NCBI GenBank assembly: GCA_029983555.1
Contig: JASBZH010000039.1
Coordinates: 1-13,049, forward strand
DNA length: 13,049 nt
From: Peptoniphilus sp.
GTDB lineage: Bacteria; Bacillota; Clostridia; Tissierellales; Peptoniphilaceae
Direction of reading: 5' to 3'
Part shown: piece by piece, positions 1 to 4,799 of the stretch
How the letters are laid out: each line of letters starts with the position of its first letter
Position numbering within the stretch: the stretch's first letter is position 1
Notes under the pieces: model-generated
Told to the model about the DNA's origin: nothing
Databases searched by the model: none
The model's input: the letters and a program-made list of their open reading frames with translations, nothing else
Translations under genes and position numbers: made by a program

Positions 1-1
1 G

Positions 2-56
2 AAATAGTAAATATTGTGCTAGTTTAATTTACACAATATTATGGACTTGACTATTT
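2..56. repeat. Nested inverted repeat upstream of the decayed gene
   Basis: A perfect 9-bp inverted repeat (AATATTGTG at 10-18, CACAATATT at 32-40) is flanked by a second perfect 7-bp pair (AAATAGT at 2-8, ACTATTT at 50-56). In RNA this could form a bulged AU-rich hairpin. It could be the 3' end of an upstream transcript, an operator for the region at 60-120, or chance in AT-rich DNA. No T-tract follows directly, so a standard intrinsic terminator is not well supported. Confidence 0.4.
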
Positions 57-82
57 TACTCAATTGATTTTAATGCAATTGT

Positions 83-110
83 TTGCAATATTATATATGT
101 ATGATATTAT
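83..110 (+). promoter_or_regulatory. Possible promoter of the decayed secreted-protein gene
   Basis: TTGCAA (83-88) and TATTAT (105-110) are separated by 16 bp and lie just upstream of the remnant coding sequence. The match is moderate, and the leader would be very short if translation began near 119-122. In AT-rich DNA such pairs arise easily, so this is tentative. Confidence 0.25.
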
Positions 111-121
111 TAATATAACTA

Positions 122-510
122 AAGAAGTTTATTCCTATTTTTGCGATTAAAAGAGTAATGGTAATAGTTTTTGTATTTTTTTACTTGTGTGCATAAAAGC
201 ATTCGCTTATTCTAGTGATAAAAATGTTCTTTCACCAACTAAAGAAAACTTATACGAATATGACGCTAATAAGTTTGATAGATCAAATGAATAATAGAAG
301 CCTTTTGATTACGATGATGACGTGATCTATGGATATCGAGTAGAAATTAGACAGTCTCATCCTAATTTTAGTCAAGTAATAAGAGGTTATGAAATTGTTA
401 GAAATGGACTTAGATTTAGAGGAGATTTATATTTTAAATATTCAGGTGGGACTTCAGGCAATTATTATGGAGTCTATGAGGGAGACCTTTATTTTATAGA
501 AAGAGCATGA
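122..510 (+). pseudogene. Decayed secreted-protein gene, paralogue of the next lipoprotein
   Basis: Reading from 122 gives a signal-peptide-like sequence (KKF, then a hydrophobic run) that hits a stop at 194. The next frame, entered around the T7 run at 176-182, continues it to a signal peptidase I-like site (AFA before YSS) and on to 291. Two adjacent stops (TAA TAG, 292-297) then interrupt that frame, after which it stays open to 510. No ATG or ribosome binding site is visible at the 5' end. From about 322 the product ends in a domain with GGTSGNYYGVYEG, which aligns with GGTEGSYYGTYEG in the gene at 587-1084. I read it as one gene with a lost start, a 1-nt frameshift and two nonsense codons. 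A 62-residue protein starting from the GTG at 322 is possible, but no Shine-Dalgarno supports it. The domain family is not recognised. Confidence 0.7.
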
Positions 511-586
511 TATATAAAATGCGCAAGATTAATGCAAACTGATTTATATGGGAATAGACATTTTTAATTGATCAAAGGAGGGTGCA

Positions 587-1084
587 ATGAAAAAATTTAA
601 TAGGAATGTTGTCTTAGCAATTATTGTAGTTTTATTTTTAGCAACGGGTTGTCAAAATACATCTGATAAAAGTAACAATAGTGAAGAAAATAATAAAACG
701 AATATTATCAATGAAGAAGTAAATAATGAAGACAACAAAAACGCAGAAAATAAACAAACAGATGATATTGGAAAAACAGAAGAGACATCTATTTCACAAA
801 CAGAACTAGGAGAAGATGAAGATGTAGTTGAAGCTGTTGAATATTCAAAAGGAGACTTTACTGGAGAAAGAAGCACAACTTTTGATAAATCTGAAGATGG
901 AAAAACTCTACATAATTTCAAAACTACTCTATTAAAAGAAGATTTTTCTTTCTATAAAACTGTTACAAATTATGAATATGAAGATAATGGAAAGAAATAT
1001 AAAGGAGATATCAATATTGTACAAACAGGCGGTACTGAAGGAAGTTATTATGGAACTTATGAAGGAGTTTTAGAAGAAGTTTAA
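587..1084 (+). CDS. Putative lipoprotein with GGTxGxYYGxYEG C-terminal domain
   Basis: This 165-residue protein begins with a lipoprotein signal: KK, a hydrophobic stretch at residues 8-19, then LATGC with the lipidated Cys at 22. It should be anchored to the outer face of the membrane. Residues 23-85 are a low-complexity, Asn/Glu/Lys-rich linker, typical of spacers that lift a domain off the membrane. Residues about 90-165 form a small domain ending in KGD, then GGTEGSYYGTYEGVL. A near-ideal ribosome binding site (AAAGGAGGG, 574-582) fixes the ATG. The gene follows a decayed paralogue with the same C-terminal domain, so the pair probably arose by tandem duplication. It has no neighbours on the same strand after it, and a strong hairpin terminator follows. 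I do not recognise the domain and assign no function. Confidence 0.85.
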   Translation: MKKFNRNVVLAIIVVLFLATGCQNTSDKSNNSEENNKTNIINEEVNNEDNKNAENKQTDDIGKTEETSISQTELGEDEDVVEAVEYSKGDFTGERSTTFDKSEDGKTLHNFKTTLLKEDFSFYKTVTNYEYEDNGKKYKGDINIVQTGGTEGSYYGTYEGVLEEV

Positions 1085-1103
1085 AATTATAAATAAAAAT
1101 TTT

Positions 1104-1139
1104 TAAAGCCCGATTATTATTAAAAATAGTCGGGCTTTA
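1104..1139. terminator. Strong intrinsic terminator between convergent genes
   Basis: A 15-bp stem, pairing 1104-1118 with 1125-1139 and containing one G-T wobble and a CCCG/CGGG core, closes a 6-nt loop. It sits 20 bases after the lipoprotein stop and 5 bases beyond the coaX-like stop on the other strand. On the minus strand a T-run follows after four A bases. On the plus strand the T residues lie mainly inside the 3' arm. It probably ends both convergent transcripts. Confidence 0.85.
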
Positions 1140-1144
1140 GTAAA

Positions 1145-1936
1145 TTATTTCATATTCTTTTCATAAATTATTTTTAGTCCTTCAAGAGCTAAGTCCTTTT
1201 CTAAAATGAAGTTGTACTTATTTTGCTCTGATAAAAAGTCGGAGTATGTTCCTGTCAAAATTATTTTTACTTTGTTTTTATCTAAATTATATTCTCTGAA
1301 TATGTCTTCTAATATTCCGAAGATGCTGTTTTTGTATCCATAGTAAAGTCCGGACTGCATTGCTTTTATAGTGCTATTTCCTAGAACAGACTGAGTGTTT
1401 ATAATTTCAACTTTTGGAAGTTTTGAAGTTTCTTTAAAGAGTGATTTTTGCCAAAGGTCGATTCCTGGGATGATCAGTCCGCCGATAAACTCTTTTTTAG
1501 AATTTACAAAGTCTATTGTTGTAATAGATGATGCAGATATTATTATGAGATTACTTTCGTATTTTGAAATTGCAGATACTGCTCTTGCTACGCGATCCGA
1601 CCCAACTTGTTTTGGATTTTCACACTTGACATTTAGTCCAGTTTTAACTCCAACAGACACGAGAATTGGATCTTTGCCAATTAGTTTTCTCGAAAGTTCT
1701 GTATAAACGGGAACCATATCGGGAACGACACAAGATATTATAAAGTGATCAATTTTACCTACAGATATCTCTTTGTCTTTTAGCATCAGCTTAATTATAA
1801 GGGCCATTTCGTCGCCTGATTTTGAGATGTCAGTCTTTAATGTAAAGCGAGAAATTAGCTCTAGATTTTTATTTTCATCATCTGAATAAACTCCAAATGT
1901 TGTAAATTTATTTTCAAGATCTATTGCAATAATCAT
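1145..1936 (-). CDS. coaX: Divergent type III pantothenate kinase homologue (CoaX-like)
   Basis: CoaX enzymes phosphorylate pantothenate, the first step of coenzyme A synthesis. The 263-residue length fits the family. Conserved family segments are present: GSDRVARAV (112-120, compare GADR), GGLIIPGI (152-159), LFKETSKLP (167-175) and AMQSGLYYGY (192-201). Three motifs that bind ATP phosphates or adenosine are altered. The N-terminal DxGNT is DLENK (6-10). The DxGTATT segment is replaced by ISASSITTID (133-142). The TGG near 228-230 is TGT. The reading frame is clean, so these are real substitutions unless there is sequencing error. The gene starts 1 base after the stop of the S-component gene, with AGGAAGAGG in the end of that gene as ribosome binding site, so the two are tightly coupled. 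It may be a divergent kinase, one using another phosphate donor, or a non-catalytic pantothenate-binding protein. Confidence 0.8.
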   Translation of the reverse strand: MIIAIDLENKFTTFGVYSDDENKNLELISRFTLKTDISKSGDEMALIIKLMLKDKEISVGKIDHFIISCVVPDMVPVYTELSRKLIGKDPILVSVGVKTGLNVKCENPKQVGSDRVARAVSAISKYESNLIIISASSITTIDFVNSKKEFIGGLIIPGIDLWQKSLFKETSKLPKVEIINTQSVLGNSTIKAMQSGLYYGYKNSIFGILEDIFREYNLDKNKVKIILTGTYSDFLSEQNKYNFILEKDLALEGLKIIYEKNMK

Positions 1937-1937
1937 T

Positions 1938-2687
1938 TTAACCTCTTCCTGATTTTAAAGCTTTTATGACAGCAGTAGTTATTATAATAGAAAGAATTGC
2001 CTCTGGAATTCCAGATGTAATTGAAACTCCAAGTATTGCAGATTTTGCTTGGTCGAGTGGAATATTTAGTGCTTCTACATATTTTTTGGCATATAACAAG
2101 TAGATTCCACCTAGCACTAATACTGTATTAGTCATTGAACCGACAAAAGCACCAAGTGCAATTGGAAAATCCTCTTTAGTAGTTTTAATTGAATATATAA
2201 AAAGTCCAATTGAAACTGCAATTAATATTCCAACAAAAGTTATATTCAATGTACTTGCGCCATTACTTATATTTTTATACATCAAAAATGACAAGAATCC
2301 AATTATTAAAATCCACAAAACTTGTGTGAGTCCGCGAAGATTTTTGTTTGAAACTTTTTTTAGAGCTGTGTAGCTATAGTAAGAAGTAATTCCAATTAAA
2401 ATTCTTGGTAGTACTGATATAAGTGGATTGTAAAATACAAAAGCAACGGGACTTGGATTTCTAAGTATCGCATTTAAAAGCGAATATACTCCAAAGATAA
2501 GTCCAACGAGTGCTCCAACGACTGGACCTTCTGCAATTGCTGCAACTATTACTGGAATGTGCATAGTTGTTGGGTTTATCAGCCCAAGTGGAATTATTCC
2601 AAGGGGAGTAAGTCCCAAAACTATTGTAATTGCGCCGAGCATTCCTGCAATTACAAGTCTTCTGTTTTTGTTATGATTTCTACTCAA
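1938..2687 (-). CDS. ECF transporter S component, candidate pantothenate transporter (PanT-like)
   Basis: This 249-residue hydrophobic protein has about six membrane segments. A conserved N-terminal part (TPLG, INPTTMHIPVIVAAI, then GPVVGALVGLIFGVYS) is typical of the substrate-binding subunits of energy-coupling factor importers. S components bind one vitamin and share ATPase and EcfT subunits encoded elsewhere, and none of those is in this window. The substrate is inferred from context: the next gene, 1 base away, is a pantothenate kinase homologue. That makes pantothenate (PanT) the best guess, though S-component specificity cannot be read from sequence. The start is TTG, chosen because AGGAGG lies 6 bases upstream and no ATG is near. 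The N-terminus is Arg/Lys/Asn rich, which suits a cytoplasmic start. Confidence 0.8.
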   Translation of the reverse strand: MSRNHNKNRRLVIAGMLGAITIVLGLTPLGIIPLGLINPTTMHIPVIVAAIAEGPVVGALVGLIFGVYSLLNAILRNPSPVAFVFYNPLISVLPRILIGITSYYSYTALKKVSNKNLRGLTQVLWILIIGFLSFLMYKNISNGASTLNITFVGILIAVSIGLFIYSIKTTKEDFPIALGAFVGSMTNTVLVLGGIYLLYAKKYVEALNIPLDQAKSAILGVSITSGIPEAILSIIITTAVIKALKSGRG

Positions 2688-2693
2688 TTTTAA

Positions 2694-2699
2694 CCTCCT
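2694..2699 (-). promoter_or_regulatory. Ribosome binding site fixing a TTG start
   Basis: AGGAGG on the minus strand ends 6 bases before the TTG at 2687-2685. Its strength and spacing support TTG as the real start of the S-component gene. A 12-codon reading frame running from the end of the P1 hydrolase gene terminates just after this site. Confidence 0.75.
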
Positions 2700-2728
2700 G
2701 ATACAGTTTCTTTTAAAATACTGTTCAT

Positions 2729-3694
2729 TTATTTTTTTATGGTATTATAACTAACAAGGCCGCCGGCATCTTTTGCAGAGTAAACTGCATTTGCAATTGA
2801 GCGAGAGATGCTCTTTGCAGCCATCATGCCAATTAAATTGACATCGCTTTGGACTTCACCTGTTGCAACTGTAAAAATTGTGTCTCCATCCTGCATTGTG
2901 TGAACGGGATTAATGCTTCTTGCATATCCGTCGTGAGCCATCTGTGAGACCTTGTTGCAATTTGCTTTAGTAAGCTTTGCATTAGTTGCAACTACGGCAA
3001 TAGTCGTGTTTAAGCCTTCTGCTCTATTATAGCCACTAAAGTTGTTTTCGTAAAGTTCTATTGTAGATAAAAATTTAGAATTTTTTCTATCGTAGACTCC
3101 TGCTATGCGTTCATTTTTTTCGTAGTCCCAAATATCTCCAAGAGAATTTAAAGCGACTATTGATGAAACTATAACATCTCCCACTTTTACAGAAGACTGG
3201 CCTATTCCACTTTTCATTGCAAAGTCGTTTCCCTTAATTTTTCCAACACTTGCGCCGCAGCCTGCGCCGAAGTTTCCCATAGTTTTATCATCATTTGTGG
3301 CGCTTTTAGCTGCGAGATATCCCATATCTTTATCTGGGCGAATTTTAGAGTTTCCAATGGCAAGATCAAATAAAACTGCTCCAGGCACAATAGGGACAAC
3401 TCCAACTCCTACGTCAAATCCAAATCCTTTTTCTTCTAAATATTTCATCACACCGCCGCCTGCGTCAAGTCCATAGGCAGAGCCACCTGTTAAAAATACT
3501 GCGTGTACTTTTTCTACTAAATTTTCTGCACGCAAGAGATCAGTTTCACGAGTGCCAGGGCCAGCGCCACGAACGTCAACTCCACCAGTAAATCCATCTT
3601 CACATAAAATTACACTCACGCCAGTTAGTGCATTTTTATCTTCTGCATGTCCTAATTTAATTCCACTTACGTCTGTCAAAAATCCGCTATACAT
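2729..3694 (-). CDS. P1-family (DmpA/ThnT/NylC) self-cleaving hydrolase
   Basis: P1-family (MEROPS S58) enzymes are Ntn-type hydrolases that cut themselves into alpha and beta chains, exposing a Ser or Thr nucleophile. They act on N-terminal amino acids, beta-amino acyl amides, pantetheine (ThnT) or nylon oligomers (NylC). The 321-residue product shows the family's order of motifs: GVRGAGPGTRETDL-like (VRGAGPGTRETDLL, 41-54), LTGGSAYGLDAGGGV (68-82), GAGCGASVGK (143-152), LNTTIAVVATNA (228-239) and AHDGYARSINPVHT (253-266). The predicted cut is Asn229-Thr230, as in ThnT and NylC, rather than the Gly-Ser of DmpA. No signal peptide is visible, so it is probably cytoplasmic. The ATG at 3694 has GGAGG 5 bases upstream. 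An in-frame ATG at 3754 would overlap the preceding gene and adds an unconserved tail. It lies 41 bases upstream of a vitamin-type S component, which hints at a role in pantothenate salvage. Its true substrate is unknown. Confidence 0.9.
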   Translation of the reverse strand: MYSGFLTDVSGIKLGHAEDKNALTGVSVILCEDGFTGGVDVRGAGPGTRETDLLRAENLVEKVHAVFLTGGSAYGLDAGGGVMKYLEEKGFGFDVGVGVVPIVPGAVLFDLAIGNSKIRPDKDMGYLAAKSATNDDKTMGNFGAGCGASVGKIKGNDFAMKSGIGQSSVKVGDVIVSSIVALNSLGDIWDYEKNERIAGVYDRKNSKFLSTIELYENNFSGYNRAEGLNTTIAVVATNAKLTKANCNKVSQMAHDGYARSINPVHTMQDGDTIFTVATGEVQSDVNLIGMMAAKSISRSIANAVYSAKDAGGLVSYNTIKK

Positions 3695-3699
3695 ATTTT

Positions 3700-3704
3700 C
3701 CTCC
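3700..3704 (-). promoter_or_regulatory. Ribosome binding site deciding the P1 hydrolase start
   Basis: GGAGG on the minus strand lies 5 bases before the ATG at 3694-3692. It supports this start over the in-frame ATG at 3754, which would fall inside the preceding gene. The site comes only a few bases after the T-tract of the hairpin at 3711-3736. Confidence 0.75.
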
Positions 3705-3710
3705 AATAAT

Positions 3711-3736
3711 AAAAAAGTTGCGCCAAGACGCAACTT
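3711..3736 (-). terminator. Intrinsic-terminator-like hairpin inside the operon
   Basis: AAGTTGCG (3715-3722) and CGCAACTT (3729-3736) form a perfect 8-bp stem with a 6-nt loop. On the minus strand the stem runs into six T residues (3716-3711). The hairpin overlaps the stop codon of the thiamine-binding gene (3737-3735) and leaves no clear room for a promoter before the P1 hydrolase. It probably ends part of the upstream transcription and lowers expression of the three distal genes. Confidence 0.75.
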
Positions 3737-4043
3737 AATTTTTCCTCTTTTCATTTACAGAAGTCACTTTGTCTTTAAATGTATAATCTTTGTCGCGCCT
3801 GTCATCAATTTTGATAACAGAATAAACTCTGTTTGCGCCACTTTCAAAAACTGATTCCTGCATTTTTTTAATTACATCGTAAAGTACATCTAAATCTTTG
3901 TGAGATATAACTGTTCCCATTGGATTTAGTTCATAAGTAAGTCCTTCAACTTCTCCAATTGCATCAAGCGCTCCTGCAATATATTTACTTACAGAAGTAT
4001 TTGAAGTTCCTATAGGTACAAGTGTTAGTTCTGCTACTGCCAT
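3735..4043 (-). CDS. MTH1187-family thiamine-binding protein (DUF77/YqgV type)
   Basis: This 102-residue protein matches the small MTH1187 family: VPIGTSNTSVSKYIA near the N-terminus, LTYELNPMGTVIS in the middle and IKIDDRRDK towards the C-terminus. Structures of the family show a ferredoxin-like fold that assembles into oligomers, and members have been annotated as thiamine-binding. The precise cellular role is not settled. The ATG has AGGAGG 5 bases upstream. The gene begins 9 bases after the TRIC gene stop, so the two are co-transcribed, and an intrinsic-terminator-like hairpin overlaps its stop codon. No TPP riboswitch was seen upstream, so thiamine control is not supported by the leader. 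Confidence 0.88.
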   Translation of the reverse strand: MAVAELTLVPIGTSNTSVSKYIAGALDAIGEVEGLTYELNPMGTVISHKDLDVLYDVIKKMQESVFESGANRVYSVIKIDDRRDKDYTFKDKVTSVNEKRKN

Positions 4044-4052
4044 AATATCCTC

Positions 4053-4697
4053 CTAATTTGAAATCTTTGGTAAATTTAAATTTTCCTTGACGGCTACTAG
4101 TCTAACAATAAGCACTGTAATAAAACAAATAATTAGGGCGAGGTCGCGTGAGATGAAATATCTTAAGATTAAAAAAGCAAAAGCACCAACTATGCAAGCG
4201 CCTGCATAAATTTGTTCACGAAATATAAATGGAACGGAGCCAGAGAGCACATCCCTAATCGCTCCACCGCCGACGCCTGTAATTGTGCCGACAAAAATAA
4301 GTAGAAATTTTCCTTCGTAACCTGCATCTAGAGCTGTAGCTATTCCAGTGATTGTAAAAGAAGCAAGTCCAATTGTATCTGATAAAGTCATTAGCTTAGT
4401 CAAAAGAGTCAAGAGCTTAATGTCGATATTGTCCTTTTTAAGATAAATTACTAAAAAGACCAGTAGGGAAGTGAGTGTCGCTATGACCGCATTGTTAGAA
4501 TTGCGAAACATATTTGGAGGCGTTATTCCAAGAACGAGGTCTCTTATAAATCCTCCACCAAGAGCTGTGACTATTCCAAGAACCAAGACGCCTAATACGT
4601 CCATATTTTTTCTTGCTCCAAAGATTGCACCAGAAAAAGCAAAAGCTATTGTGCCCACTATGTCAAAAATTGAGTTTAAATCTATATAATTGTTCAT
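4053..4697 (-). CDS. TRIC/UPF0126-family membrane protein (YadS/YicG type)
   Basis: This 214-residue protein has about seven membrane segments and the family's internal duplication. Each half carries a Gly-rich motif, GGGFIRDLVLGITPP in the first and GGGAIRDVLSGSVPF in the second. Bacterial and archaeal TRIC homologues form trimeric cation (K+) channels, though the physiological role in bacteria is poorly known. The start fits family N-termini, which begin a few residues before the first helix (here FDIVGTIAFAFSGAIFGARK). No AGGAGG-type ribosome binding site precedes the ATG, only GTGAT directly before it. An extended -10 element lies 9 bases upstream, which raises the chance of a nearly leaderless mRNA. 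It is the first gene of the minus-strand cluster. Confidence 0.9.
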   Translation of the reverse strand: MNNYIDLNSIFDIVGTIAFAFSGAIFGARKNMDVLGVLVLGIVTALGGGFIRDLVLGITPPNMFRNSNNAVIATLTSLLVFLVIYLKKDNIDIKLLTLLTKLMTLSDTIGLASFTITGIATALDAGYEGKFLLIFVGTITGVGGGAIRDVLSGSVPFIFREQIYAGACIVGAFAFLILRYFISRDLALIICFITVLIVRLVAVKENLNLPKISN

Positions 4698-4706
4698 ATC
4701 ACTTAA

Positions 4707-4715
4707 ATTATATCA
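4707..4715 (-). promoter_or_regulatory. Extended -10 promoter of the minus-strand operon
   Basis: On the minus strand TGATATAAT gives a perfect TATAAT (4712-4707) preceded by TG at the extended -10 position. No good -35 element lies 16-18 bases upstream. With normal spacing, transcription would begin at about 4698-4700, only 1-3 bases before the ATG at 4697. Confidence 0.55.
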
Positions 4716-4771
4716 AATAATTTAAAATATATAAGTTATTTAGCAAAATTTTATAATTATCTTGATTTTTT

Positions 4772-4780
4772 TGCTATAAT
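4772..4780 (+). promoter_or_regulatory. Extended -10 promoter of the amidohydrolase gene
   Basis: TGCTATAAT contains a perfect TATAAT (4775-4780) with an extended TG element and no clear -35 at the usual distance. Transcription would start near 4787, giving a leader of about 13 bases that just includes the GGAGGG ribosome binding site at 4790-4795. It faces away from the minus-strand promoter at 4707-4715. Confidence 0.6.
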
Positions 4781-4789
4781 ATTAGTAAT

Positions 4790-4795
4790 GGAGGG
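4790..4795 (+). promoter_or_regulatory. Ribosome binding site deciding the amidohydrolase start
   Basis: GGAGGG lies 4 bases before the ATG at 4800 and overlaps an upstream in-frame ATG at 4788. Because the site would be inside the coding sequence if 4788 were used, the ATG at 4800 (product beginning MSILLRN) is preferred. Confidence 0.7.
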
Positions 4796-4799
4796 ATTT

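Noticed and set aside
322..510. A stand-alone 62-residue gene starting at GTG 322
   Set aside because: No ribosome binding site precedes it. The same frame continues upstream through two stops to a secreted-protein N-terminus, so it fits better as the tail of a decayed gene.
652..921. Minus-strand open frame opposite the first lipoprotein gene
   Set aside because: It is rich in Ser/Leu/Val runs that mirror the Asn/Glu/Lys-rich linker on the other strand, has no ribosome binding site and lies entirely within a convincing gene.
3695..3754. A longer P1 hydrolase starting at the ATG at 3754
   Set aside because: The extra 20 residues would overlap the preceding gene and cover the hairpin and ribosome binding site. 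The ATG at 3694 has GGAGG at good spacing.
4698..4790. A TPP or other vitamin riboswitch before the minus-strand cluster
   Set aside because: The region is short and AT-rich, shows none of the TPP riboswitch core motifs, and has a -10 element right next to the first ATG.
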